In this document: positions 1 to 6,545 of the stretch, one piece after another
How positions within the stretch are numbered: position 1 is the stretch's first letter
Layout: each line of letters begins with the position of its first letter
Assembly (NCBI GenBank): GCA_023428515.1
Contig: JAEYXI010000612.1
Span: 1-9,559 of the forward strand
Origin: Pseudomonadota bacterium
GTDB taxonomy: Bacteria > Pseudomonadota > Alphaproteobacteria > Rhizobiales > Rhizobiaceae
Reading direction: 5' to 3'
Length of the DNA stretch: 9,559 nt
Program-made: the position numbers and the translations under genes
The notes under the pieces: model-generated
Seen by the model: only the letters and a program-made list of their open reading frames with translations
The model's database searches: none
Told to the model about the DNA's origin: nothing

Positions 1-189
1 CATATAGGCCTTGCGGTCCATGCCCTCGGCAGGAATCGTGGGGTCGAGCTGGAACGGCCGCCAGCTTACCGAGACCTCGACCTCGGGTACGGCTGATATC
101 GCCTGGTCGAGCCGCATCTGCCCCAGGTAACACCAGGGGCAGACGACGTCGGACACAACGTCGATCGTAAGGGTCTGCGGGTCGGCCAT
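1..189 (-). CDS. DsbA-family (FrnE-like) thioredoxin-fold oxidoreductase, partial
   Basis: Only the first 63 residues are in the window; the gene continues past the left edge. Reading leftward from the ATG at 189-187, the protein begins MADPQTLTIDVVSDVVCPWC. The CPWC redox motif (Cys17, Cys20) follows a beta strand, as in the DsbA-like clan. The later stretch RPFQLDPTIPAEGMDRKAYM is typical of the FrnE/2-hydroxychromene-2-carboxylate isomerase-like subgroup. There is no signal peptide, so it is probably cytoplasmic, unlike true periplasmic DsbA. It starts 11 bases after the stop of the upstream substrate-binding protein gene. An AGGA at 197-200 directly after that stop acts as its ribosome binding site, so the two are probably co-transcribed. 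The family assignment is strong; the substrate is unknown. Confidence 0.88.
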   Translation of the reverse strand, partial: MADPQTLTIDVVSDVVCPWCYLGQMRLDQAISAVPEVEVSVSWRPFQLDPTIPAEGMDRKAYM

Positions 190-200
190 GTCGTGATCCT

Positions 201-2003
201 TCAGTTCTGCGCGCGCCACCAGGTCGGCAGTTGCGATCCCTGCAGCGGGATCGTCTCCGGCCGCTCGATGCGTTTCCACCGGGCGATCCATTGTTCCGGC
301 TTGAAATAGAGCGGCACGACGTAGGCGCCACTCAAAAGAACGCGATCGAAGGCGCGAACGGCATCGATGAACTGCTCGCGCGTGCGCGCATTGATCAGCG
401 CCTCGATCATCGCGTCCACGGCCGGATCGGCGACGCCGGCATAGTTGAACGTGCCGGGTTTCTCCTTTGCAATCGAGCCCCAGCGCGACAACTGCTCGAC
501 GCCGGGCGAGAGCGACGCCGTGTAATTGAAGAACATGGCGTCGAAATCGTAGCTGATCTGCCGCTGCAGGAATTGCGCCGCGTCCACGGAGCGCACGGTG
601 ACCGCGATGCCGAGTTTCGCCAGCGTCTGCTGATAGGCCACCGCGACCTGCTGGTTCTCGTTGCTCTTCAGCATGATCTCGAAGGCGACCGGCTTGCCGT
701 CAGGTGAGGTCATGCGGCCGTCCTTCAGCACGTAGCCCGCCTCCTTCAGCTTCTCGAAGCCGACACGCATGAAGGCGCGGTCGAGCCCGCTGCCGTCGGA
801 CACCGGCGGCGTCCAGCCACTGGCCATGATCTCCGGCGTCACCGCGTCGGGGTAGGGGGCGAGCAGCGCCTTCTCGGCATCACTCGCTGGGCGGCCGTGC
901 GAGGAAAGCTCCGAATTGTCGAAGAAGCTCTTGGTGCGTGTATAGGCGCCGGAGAACAGGCTGCGGTTCGCCCATTCGAAATCGAAGAGGTCGATCAGCG
1001 CGGCGCGCAGCTTCGGGTCCTGGAGCATCGGCCGCCTGGTGTTCAGCACGATGCCGAGCATGCCCGACGGCAGCCTCGTCTTGATCGTCTCCTTGACGAT
1101 GTCGCCGCGTGTCACCGCCGGGAAATCGTACTGGCTCGCCCAGCGGCCGCTGTTCTCGTCGATGAAGACGTCGACCAGCCCCTTCTTGAACGCCTCGAAC
1201 ATGGCGTTCTCGTCGCGGAAATAGGTCAGCACCATCGTGTCGTAATTATCGAAGCCGCGCTTGGAGGGGATATCCTTCGCCCAATAGTCCGGGTTGCGTT
1301 TGAACGTGAGCGAGTCACCTGCGCGCACCGACTCCAGTCGGTAGGGGCCGCTGCCGACCATGGGCCTCAGCGTCGACTTGTCGAAGGTCGCCGCATCGAT
1401 CGCGTGCTTGGGCAGGACCGGGAACAGGCCGAGTATCAGCGGCAGTTCGCGATCAGGTCGCTTGAAGGTGAAACGCACGCCCCGTTCGCCGACCTTTTCG
1501 ACCTTCGCGATCTTGTTGGCGGTCACCGCGTAGCGCGGCAGTCCCTTCTCCGCGAGAAGCTCGAAGGTGAAGATCACATCCTCGGGGGTGACCGGCTGTC
1601 CGTCCGAGAATTTCGCCCGCTCGTCCAAGGTGAACTCGGCAAAGCCGCGTTCGTCGTCCGTCTCGATGGTCTTTGCGAGGAGCGGATAGAGGGTGAACGG
1701 CTCGTCGGCCGAGCGCATCATCAGCGTCTCGAAGACGTTGTTGCCGAAGACGAGGTCGAGGCTGCCGCGGGCGCCGCTGCCCTGGACGATGAACGGGTTG
1801 ATACTGTCGAAGGTGCCGGACCAGGCGTAGTTGATCGTCCCGCCCTTCGGCGCATCGGGATTGGCGTAGGGCAGGTGGGTGAAATCGGCCGGCAGTGCCG
1901 GGTCTCCATGCATGGCGATCGCATGGGAGGGCTGGGCGCCGGCAGTTCCGCACCAGAAGGGGATGGCCAACGCCACGACCAGGCTCAGAACCAGGCGTCG
2001 CAT
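201..2003 (-). CDS. YejA-like extracellular solute-binding protein, family 5 (peptide ABC transporter)
   Basis: This 600-residue periplasmic binding protein belongs to the oligopeptide/dipeptide-binding family 5, most like the YejA branch (microcin C and peptide uptake). A basic N-terminus and hydrophobic core lead to a type I signal-peptidase site near AGA-QP (residue 23). Cys18 lies in the signal region but lacks a good lipobox. YejA-type features follow: HAIAMHGDPALPADFTHLPY (28-46 region), NPDAPKGG (48-55), the family-5 stretch KFSDGQPVTPEDVIFTF (131-147), GSGPYRL (217-223) and KRNPDYW (235-241). Length is normal for YejA. The ATG at 2003-2001 is preceded by AGGAG (2011-2015). No membrane or ATPase subunits are visible; the downstream neighbour is the DsbA-like gene, so its transporter partners lie outside the window or elsewhere in the genome. 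The peptide substrate cannot be told from sequence. Confidence 0.92.
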   Translation of the reverse strand: MRRLVLSLVVALAIPFWCGTAGAQPSHAIAMHGDPALPADFTHLPYANPDAPKGGTINYAWSGTFDSINPFIVQGSGARGSLDLVFGNNVFETLMMRSADEPFTLYPLLAKTIETDDERGFAEFTLDERAKFSDGQPVTPEDVIFTFELLAEKGLPRYAVTANKIAKVEKVGERGVRFTFKRPDRELPLILGLFPVLPKHAIDAATFDKSTLRPMVGSGPYRLESVRAGDSLTFKRNPDYWAKDIPSKRGFDNYDTMVLTYFRDENAMFEAFKKGLVDVFIDENSGRWASQYDFPAVTRGDIVKETIKTRLPSGMLGIVLNTRRPMLQDPKLRAALIDLFDFEWANRSLFSGAYTRTKSFFDNSELSSHGRPASDAEKALLAPYPDAVTPEIMASGWTPPVSDGSGLDRAFMRVGFEKLKEAGYVLKDGRMTSPDGKPVAFEIMLKSNENQQVAVAYQQTLAKLGIAVTVRSVDAAQFLQRQISYDFDAMFFNYTASLSPGVEQLSRWGSIAKEKPGTFNYAGVADPAVDAMIEALINARTREQFIDAVRAFDRVLLSGAYVVPLYFKPEQWIARWKRIERPETIPLQGSQLPTWWRAQN

Positions 2004-2131
2004 GAAAAGTCTCCTGAACGCAGGCCGGATACGACCTCGTTGTTGATTCGTGGTTTAACCTATCACGCCCCAATGCCGCCCTTGTTGGGCAAGCTCCGTT
2101 TTGGGCGCGGAAAAGCCCTCGGCGGGCTGGA

Positions 2132-2165
2132 TTTGCCGCCTGTCACGGTGTACAGGCGGGGCAAA
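2132..2165. repeat. Long imperfect inverted repeat in the ialB upstream region
   Basis: The left arm TTTGCCGCCTGT (2132-2143) pairs with ACAGGCGGGGCAAA (2152-2165) around an 8-base loop. The pairing is interrupted only by a 2-base bulge (GG at 2158-2159), giving about 12 base pairs. No T-run follows on the plus strand, so it is not a standard intrinsic terminator in that direction. It could be a leader hairpin or a protein-binding site. Confidence 0.7.
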
Positions 2166-2172
2166 GTCATCC

Positions 2173-2193
2173 TGTTGCCTCATTTGGGCAACA
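2173..2193. repeat. Perfect 7-base-arm palindrome, operator-like
   Basis: TGTTGCC (2173-2179) and GGCAACA (2187-2193) are exact inverted copies separated by 7 bases. The 21-base dyad is the size of a typical dimeric regulator site. It lies 60 bases upstream of the ialB-family start. The regulator is unknown. Confidence 0.6.
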
Positions 2194-2211
2194 CGTAGCG
2201 CTCACGAGCGG

Positions 2212-2228
2212 CACGGGCCGCCCCCGTG
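2212..2228. repeat. Hairpin just upstream of the ialB ribosome binding site
   Basis: CACGGG (2212-2217) and CCCGTG (2223-2228) form a perfect 6-base stem with a 5-base loop. It ends about 10 bases before the GAGG of the ribosome binding site (2238-2241). In an mRNA leader it could affect stability or ribosome access; this is inference. Confidence 0.5.
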
Positions 2229-2252
2229 ATCAGTTGAGAGGAAGCGAACGAG

Positions 2253-2894
2253 ATGAGAAGCCTGAAAACCGACGCTTACCGACTTTCGGTGATGGCTGCC
2301 GGTGCGCTGGGCGTGCTCGCCGCCGGGCTGGTGCCTGCCGGTGCGCAGCAGCAGCAGCCTCCGCAGATCCCGAAGGGCTGGTTCAAGGCCTGCGCCAAGC
2401 AGGAAGACGTCGACATCTGCAACGTCCAGAACATCATGACCGCCAACACCGGCCAGGTCATCACCGGCATCAGCCTGCTCGAGCTCAAGGGCAAGGTGAA
2501 CCGCAAGGTCTTCCAGGTAACCGTTCCGAGCGGCCGTCTCGTGCCTCCGGGCATCGGCCTGCAGATTGATGGCGGCAAGGCGCAGAAGCTCGACTACGTG
2601 CTCTGCTTCCCGGATCGCTGCATTGCCGAGGCGCAGTTGTCGGATCAGCTCGTCAGCTCCTTCAAGAAGGGCTCCGAACTGACCCTGACTTCGGTCAACT
2701 CGCAGAACCAGGCGAACCCCGTAAAGGTGTCGCTGCAGGGCTTCACCGGCGCTTTCGACGGCCCGCCGCTGCAGCAGTCCGACATCGAGGACCGCCAGAA
2801 GAAGCTGCAGGAGTTCGTCGCGAAGAACAACGAGGACTTCGCCAAGAAGCTCAAGGAAGAGCAGGACAAGGCCAAGACCGGCGCTGCCAACTGA
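2253..2894 (+). CDS. ialB: Invasion-associated locus B (IalB) family periplasmic protein
   Basis: This 213-residue exported protein belongs to the IalB family, named from Bartonella, where IalB is linked to erythrocyte invasion. In free-living and symbiotic Rhizobiales its role is unclear. The signal peptide ends near PAGA-QQQQ (about residue 31). The IalB core shows WFKAC (43-47), four cysteines at 47, 56, 118 and 123 (two likely disulfides), the VLCFPDRC pair (116-123) and the LQGFTGAFDG strand (161-170). After residue 175 comes a charged, Lys/Glu-rich helical tail, possibly a coiled coil. The start is supported by GAGG at 2238-2241, 11 bases before the ATG. A strong terminator follows the stop, and the gene appears monocistronic. 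The family call is firm; a virulence role should not be assumed. Confidence 0.9.
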   Translation: MRSLKTDAYRLSVMAAGALGVLAAGLVPAGAQQQQPPQIPKGWFKACAKQEDVDICNVQNIMTANTGQVITGISLLELKGKVNRKVFQVTVPSGRLVPPGIGLQIDGGKAQKLDYVLCFPDRCIAEAQLSDQLVSSFKKGSELTLTSVNSQNQANPVKVSLQGFTGAFDGPPLQQSDIEDRQKKLQEFVAKNNEDFAKKLKEEQDKAKTGAAN

Positions 2895-2914
2895 TCCCGG
2901 CGACAGCCGCAAAC

Positions 2915-2945
2915 AAAAAAGCGGGGCATTGCCCCGCTTTTTTTT
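2915..2945. terminator. Bidirectional rho-independent terminator between ialB and hspQ
   Basis: The perfect stem GCGGGGC (2921-2927) / GCCCCGC (2931-2937) with loop ATT is flanked by six A's on the left (2915-2920) and eight T's on the right (2938-2945). A/T pairing extends the stem. It works on both strands: it ends ialB rightward and hspQ leftward in a 68-base convergent gap. Confidence 0.95.
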
Positions 2946-2962
2946 ATCTGCATTGCCTGAAT

Positions 2963-3295
2963 TCAGTGCCGCGCGAGCACCTTGGGGGCATACTGCCCGT
3001 CGGGCATGCGGTCGAACAGCTCCCGCAATTGCGGATGCCTCACCGGCTCGCCGGTATCGTCCTGGAGCAGGTTCTGCTCGGACACATAGGCGATGTATTC
3101 CGTCTCCGAATTCTCGGCGAGGAGGTGATAGAAGGGCTGGTCCTTGCGCGGACGCACTTCCTTCGGAATCGCCTCGTACCACTCTTCGGTGTTGTTGAAC
3201 TGCGGATCGACGTCGAAGACGACGCCCCTGAACGGGAAAAGGCGGTGACGCACCACCTGTCCGATCGCAAACTTAGCCGTTTTCATATCGTTCAT
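2963..3295 (-). CDS. hspQ: Heat shock protein HspQ (YccV-like, hemimethylated-DNA-binding fold)
   Basis: This 110-residue protein is of the HspQ/YccV family. In Escherichia coli HspQ is a heat-shock protein that binds hemimethylated oriC DNA, affects DnaA stability and acts as a specificity enhancer for Lon. The alphaproteobacterial form is recognised by FAIGQVVRHRLFPFRGVVFD (residues 9-28), NTEEWYEAIP and DQPFYHLLAENSETEYIAYV. Length matches the family (about 105-110). The reading frame stays open upstream to 3424, but those extra 43 residues are unlike HspQ. The start at 3295 is preferred because GAGG (3304-3307) lies 8 bases upstream; a second in-frame ATG at 3286 is possible. The gene converges on ialB, shares its terminator and diverges from the AEC transporter gene. 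I found no clear heat-shock promoter. Confidence 0.93.
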   Translation of the reverse strand: MNDMKTAKFAIGQVVRHRLFPFRGVVFDVDPQFNNTEEWYEAIPKEVRPRKDQPFYHLLAENSETEYIAYVSEQNLLQDDTGEPVRHPQLRELFDRMPDGQYAPKVLARH

Positions 3296-3351
3296 AGTCC
3301 AAGCCTCGCGCCATATTTGGCGCAGTGCAACATGCAATTCAATACCGGACG

Positions 3352-3381
3352 CTTGACGAGCCGGCAAACCCTGCACTACCC
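3352..3381 (+). promoter_or_regulatory. Possible promoter for the AEC transporter gene
   Basis: CTTGAC (3352-3357) matches the alphaproteobacterial housekeeping -35 element. After 18 bases CTACCC (3376-3381) is a weak -10. It lies in the 115-base gap between the divergent hspQ and AEC genes and would give a leader of about 25 bases. The -10 is poor, so this is tentative. Confidence 0.3.
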
Positions 3382-3410
3382 AAGCCATAAAAGGATGAAG
3401 CGCGCAGAAT

Positions 3411-4373
3411 ATGTCGGACGTCATCGGCCTCGTCCTGCCGTTCTTCGGCCTGATATTCCTCGGCTATTTCGTCGCCCGCATCACGCGCCAGCCCGTCGAC
3501 GCGCTCGGCTGGATGAATACTTTCATCGTCTATGTTGCGCTGCCCGCACTGTTTTTCCAGCTGCTCGCCAAGACGCCCTTCGAGCAGCTGACCGAATGGA
3601 CCTTCATTCTCGGCGCCGTGCTGTCGACCTACACGATCTTCGTCATCATGTTCGCCGGTTCGATGATTTTTGCCGGCAGGAACATCGCGGAGTCGACCAT
3701 CAAGGGGCTCGCGGCGGCCTATGGCAATATCGGCTACATGGGTCCCGGCCTGGCGTTGCTCGTCTTCGGGCCGGAGGCCGCCGTGCCCGTCGCGCTGATC
3801 TTCTGCTTCGAGAACATCGTCCATTTCACGGTTGCGCCTATGATGATGGCGCTGGCCGGGGACGAGAAGCAGGCGCCGAAGCAGCTTGCCTTGAGCGTCA
3901 TCCGCAAGATCGTGCTGCATCCCTTCATCATCGCCACCGCGGTCGGCATTGCCGCCGCCTATATCCAGCTGCGGCCACCTCTGCCCGTCGAGCGCCTGCT
4001 CGAATACCTCTCGGCCGCCGCCGCGCCCTGCGCGCTTTTCGCCATGGGCGTCACGCTGGCGCTGCGTCCGCTGAAGCGCATCCCGCACGAACTGGCGCCG
4101 ATCGCCTTGCTGAAGCTCATCCTGCACCCGCTCGTCTGCTATGTCGTGCTGAGCTGGGTCGGCAATTTTTCGGAAACCTGGCTCTTTGCGGCGGTGCTGC
4201 TCGCCGCGCTGCCGACCGCCACCAACGTCTTTGTGCTCGCCCAGCAGTATCATGTCTGGGTGGAGCGGGCGTCGGCCAGCATCCTGCTCACGACCTGCAT
4301 TTCGGTCGCGACCGTCACCGGGCTGCTCTATCTGATCAAGGGCGGCATGCTACCGCCGGATCTGTTCCCGTAG
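3411..4373 (+). CDS. AEC-family transporter (auxin efflux carrier type membrane protein)
   Basis: This 320-residue inner-membrane protein has about ten hydrophobic segments and matches the AEC family of secondary carriers; bacterial members include malonate/organic-acid and amino-acid carriers. Visible family marks are an N-terminal helix from residue 4, YVALPALFF (41-49), GNIGYMGPGLAL (105-116), a hydrophilic mid-loop (about 150-160), APCALFAMG (205-213) and ATNVFVLAQQY (270-280). Length is usual for the family. The first helix begins right after the ATG at 3411, so no later start fits. The ribosome binding site is weak: AAGGATG (3391-3397) lies 13 bases away. The last 24 bases overlap the convergent UbiH-type gene. 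Substrate and direction of transport cannot be inferred, and the name auxin efflux carrier should not be read as function. Confidence 0.88.
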   Translation: MSDVIGLVLPFFGLIFLGYFVARITRQPVDALGWMNTFIVYVALPALFFQLLAKTPFEQLTEWTFILGAVLSTYTIFVIMFAGSMIFAGRNIAESTIKGLAAAYGNIGYMGPGLALLVFGPEAAVPVALIFCFENIVHFTVAPMMMALAGDEKQAPKQLALSVIRKIVLHPFIIATAVGIAAAYIQLRPPLPVERLLEYLSAAAAPCALFAMGVTLALRPLKRIPHELAPIALLKLILHPLVCYVVLSWVGNFSETWLFAAVLLAALPTATNVFVLAQQYHVWVERASASILLTTCISVATVTGLLYLIKGGMLPPDLFP

Positions 4374-5561
4374 GTCGGTGAACGCCCTGGCGAAGCCGCT
4401 GCCGGGCTGCAACCCCTCGCGCATGAACAGCGCCCGGATCGGGGCGAAGCCGCCCACCAGGCCGAGCCCGGCGCTGCGGGCGAGCTGGGCCGGCAGCATG
4501 TCCGACAGCAGCGAGAGGTTGAGCAGATTGACCGCGCCAGCGCGGGCAAGCACGTCCGGCCGGCGTTTGCGGTCATAGGTGGCCAGCGCGTTCTCCGCTC
4601 CGGGGTCCGGTCGATTTTCTGCAACGGTTGCAACGAGATCGCGGACATCCCTGATGCCGAGGTTGAGCCCTTGGGCGCCGATCGGCGGGAACACATGCGC
4701 CGCCTCGCCGACCAGCGCTACGCGATTCTGGCCGAACCGGACGGGCAGGGTCGCGCCGAGCGGATAGACCTGCCGTCCCGGCTCGACCGTCACACGTCCG
4801 AGCATCGACTGCATCTGCTCCTCGACCCGCAGCGAGAGCGAGGCGTCGTCGAGCGCCATGAGTTCTTCGGCGATCTTCGGCTTCACCACCCAGACAAGGC
4901 TCGAGCGGTTGCCGGGCAGGGGCACCTGGGTGAACGGGCCGGTCTCGGTATGGAATTCCGTCGAGATGAAGCCGTGGTCGCGGCTGTGCTCGAAATTGAG
5001 CACAAGCGCCGCCTGCGGATACGACCGTGCCGAAGTCGTGATCCCCGCCGCGTCGCGGGCCGGCGACAGGCGCCCGTCGGCGGCGACGGCAAGGACGCCT
5101 TCGACCATTGCCCCATCGGCCAATCGCGCCATGACCGTGTCGGAGCCTATCGTCCATCCGGAAACCAGTTCGCGGCGCCAGTCGATCGTCGGGCGTTTTG
5201 CAACAGCTTCCTCCAGCGCTGCATTGAGGTCGCGGTTCGGCATGTTCAGGCCGAAATGATCCTCGCCGATTTCGGCAGCGCGGAAGGTGACCGTCGGGCT
5301 GCGGATCAGGCGCTTGGTCGCGTCGATGATGCGCATGACCTTGAGCGGCGCGGTTTTGGGTTTGAGAGCCGCCAGCACGCCGAGGCGGTCCAGATCGGCA
5401 AGCGCAGGCGTCATGAGGGCCGTGGTTCGCCTGTCTGTCACCGAAGCCGCAGGCCCGGCGAGCGTCACCGGCATGCCGATGTCGGCAAGCGCCAACGCGG
5501 CGATCAGCCCGGTCGGCCCGGTGCCCGCAACAATGATCCGTTCGGTCCGATCTGTGCCCAA
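4350..5561 (-). CDS. UbiH/UbiF/Coq6-family FAD-dependent hydroxylase
   Basis: This 403-residue flavoprotein monooxygenase is of the type that hydroxylates the ubiquinone ring. Alphaproteobacteria use several related enzymes (UbiH, UbiF, UbiL, UbiM), so the ring position is not assigned here. Motifs: the dinucleotide-binding GTGPTG (13-18) after a beta strand, the ADGRLSPAR segment (161-169, family DGxxSxxR), and GEAAHVFPPIGAQGLNLGIRD (285-305), the flavin ribityl-binding GD/EAAH motif, here with Glu. The start is TTG at 5561-5559, preceded by GGAG (5570-5573, 7-base spacing). A TAG at 5588-5586 blocks extension, and the next Met (30) would remove the FAD motif. It diverges from pcs and overlaps the AEC gene tail to tail. 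A cytoplasmic or membrane-peripheral location is expected. Confidence 0.9.
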   Translation of the reverse strand: MGTDRTERIIVAGTGPTGLIAALALADIGMPVTLAGPAASVTDRRTTALMTPALADLDRLGVLAALKPKTAPLKVMRIIDATKRLIRSPTVTFRAAEIGEDHFGLNMPNRDLNAALEEAVAKRPTIDWRRELVSGWTIGSDTVMARLADGAMVEGVLAVAADGRLSPARDAAGITTSARSYPQAALVLNFEHSRDHGFISTEFHTETGPFTQVPLPGNRSSLVWVVKPKIAEELMALDDASLSLRVEEQMQSMLGRVTVEPGRQVYPLGATLPVRFGQNRVALVGEAAHVFPPIGAQGLNLGIRDVRDLVATVAENRPDPGAENALATYDRKRRPDVLARAGAVNLLNLSLLSDMLPAQLARSAGLGLVGGFAPIRALFMREGLQPGSGFARAFTDLREQIRR

Positions 5562-5569
5562 CGACGCGC

Positions 5570-5573
5570 TCCA
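5570..5573 (-). promoter_or_regulatory. Ribosome binding site supporting the TTG start of the UbiH-type gene
   Basis: GGAG on the minus strand lies 7 bases from the TTG at 5561-5559. Only an ATT codon lies between TTG and the upstream stop in frame as a remote alternative, so this site decides the start. Confidence 0.65.
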
Positions 5574-5586
5574 AGTGTCAATGACC

Positions 5587-5614
5587 TATATGGCAGCCCG
5601 CACGGGCAGATCAA
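5587..5614 (-). promoter_or_regulatory. Likely promoter of the UbiH-type gene
   Basis: On the minus strand TTGATC (5614-5609) is followed by an AT-rich CATATAG core (about 5592-5586) at a spacing of 16-18 bases, depending on the -10 alignment. Transcription would start near 5579, giving a leader of about 18 bases that contains the GGAG at 5573-5570. The spacing and elements are good but not consensus. Confidence 0.45.
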
Positions 5615-5630
5615 TGCGACCGACCGCCGT

Positions 5631-5656
5631 CACGGGCGGACACCACGGGCGGACAC
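5631..5656. repeat. Tandem 13-base direct repeat between ubiH-like gene and pcs
   Basis: CACGGGCGGACAC occurs twice in perfect tandem (5631-5643 and 5644-5656). A related word CACGGGCAGA lies at 5601-5610, inside the ubiH-type promoter spacer. The array sits in the 192-base divergent gap and could bind a regulator of one or both genes. The repeat is certain; the role is inference. Confidence 0.75.
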
Positions 5657-5753
5657 TCGGGGATCAAGCCAAGACACGACTTGTGCCGGTCATGGCGCTG
5701 CTATTACTGTCGGCAGGATTTCGCCGGCTGCTTGGCCGAGACATGCAACGGGA

Positions 5754-6542
5754 ATGGCGCGGCCTTTGAAACCCAGAAGAAAAGTCACCTGGCCACAGGC
5801 GCGCGCCTTCTCGGTCCACCTGTTGACGGCCTCCGGCTCGTTCCTTGCCTTCCTTTCCCTCGTCGCCGCCAGCGAGGAGCGCTGGACCGCGATGTTCTGG
5901 TGGCTCGGCCTCGCTCTTTTCGTCGACGGCATCGACGGCCCGATCGCGCGCAAGCTCGAGGTCAAGGAGATCCTGCCGACCTGGTCGGGCGAACTGCTCG
6001 ACAACATCATCGACTACGTCACCTACGTGCTCATCCCCGCCTTCGCCCTCTATCAGTTCGGCCTGATGGGTGAGGGGCTGTCGTTCCTGTCGGCGGCGAT
6101 CATCGTGGTCTCGAGCGCCGTCTACTATGCCGATACCGGGATGAAGACGACGGAGAATTTCTTCAAAGGCTTCCCGGTCGTCTGGAACATGATCGTCTTC
6201 ACCCTGTTCGTGATCGAACCGGGCGAATTGGTGTCCTTCGGCGTCGTGCTCATCGCGGCGATCCTCACCTTCGTGCCCGTGCATTTCCTGCACCCGGTGC
6301 GGGTCAAGCGCCTCAGGATGCTCAATCTCGGCGTCACGCTCGCATGGTGCGCCTTCGGTGCGCTGGCTCTGGCTGAATCCTTCCTTGCACAGTTCTACAC
6401 CCAGATCGGGGTGCTGGCGGAGAATGTGAGCGCCTTCACCAAGGCCGGCATCGGCGTCACCAGCGTCTACCTGTTCTGCATCGGCGGCATCATGCAGCTA
6501 TTCCCAAATCTCGGCGTGAAGCCGGAACCTGAGAAGTCCTGA
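5754..6542 (+). CDS. pcs: Phosphatidylcholine synthase (CDP-diacylglycerol:choline phosphatidyltransferase)
   Basis: This 262-residue integral membrane enzyme condenses choline with CDP-diacylglycerol to give phosphatidylcholine and CMP (EC 2.7.8.24), the one-step bacterial Pcs route. The modified CDP-alcohol phosphotransferase motif is complete: DGPIAR (61-66), 12 residues, then G79, D83 and D87. Surrounding Pcs-type text includes RAFSVHLLTASGSFLAF (17-33), WWLGLALFVDGIDG (49-62), DNIIDYVTYVLIPAFALY (83-100), VYYADTGMKT (123-132) and FLHPVRVKRLR (178-188). About eight hydrophobic segments are seen. The frame is open far upstream, but that part is antisense to the hydroxylase gene. ATG 5754 gives the normal Pcs N-terminus and has only a weak ribosome site. 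It ends 3 bases before the quinone oxidoreductase gene. Free choline is needed as substrate. Confidence 0.95.
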   Translation: MARPLKPRRKVTWPQARAFSVHLLTASGSFLAFLSLVAASEERWTAMFWWLGLALFVDGIDGPIARKLEVKEILPTWSGELLDNIIDYVTYVLIPAFALYQFGLMGEGLSFLSAAIIVVSSAVYYADTGMKTTENFFKGFPVVWNMIVFTLFVIEPGELVSFGVVLIAAILTFVPVHFLHPVRVKRLRMLNLGVTLAWCAFGALALAESFLAQFYTQIGVLAENVSAFTKAGIGVTSVYLFCIGGIMQLFPNLGVKPEPEKS

Positions 6543-6545
6543 TCC

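Larger units (their letters stand above)
2004..2252. other. Divergent intergenic region, rich in inverted repeats
   Basis: These 249 bases separate the leftward solute-binding protein gene from the rightward ialB-family gene and must hold both promoters. I could not find a convincing -35/-10 pair for either. The region contains five inverted repeats in about 150 bases (2078-2090, 2114-2128, 2132-2165, 2173-2193, 2212-2228). It also has recurring GGGCAA/TTGCC words, including TTGGGCAA at 2085-2092 and 2184-2191. No protein-coding signal was seen. Confidence 0.7.

Noticed and set aside
897..2198. A 433-codon open frame on the plus strand, antisense to the solute-binding protein gene
   Set aside because: Its product is Arg/Gly/Leu-rich with no recognisable domain, while the opposite strand encodes a complete YejA-like protein. 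High GC content commonly produces such antisense frames.
3313..3342. TTGAAT-N18-AAATAT on the minus strand as an hspQ (possibly heat-shock) promoter
   Set aside because: Transcription would begin at about 3306, inside the GAGG ribosome binding site (3304-3307), leaving too short a leader. The elements are also weak.
3296..3424. 43-codon N-terminal extension of hspQ
   Set aside because: HspQ proteins start just before the FxIGQxVRH segment. The start at 3295 has a ribosome binding site, and the extension overlaps the AEC gene start on the other strand.
4671..5753. Upstream extension of the pcs reading frame (about 361 codons before ATG 5754)
   Set aside because: The extension is antisense to the hydroxylase gene and has low-complexity Arg/His-rich composition. 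Pcs proteins are about 240-260 residues, and the product from 5754 already has the family N-terminus.
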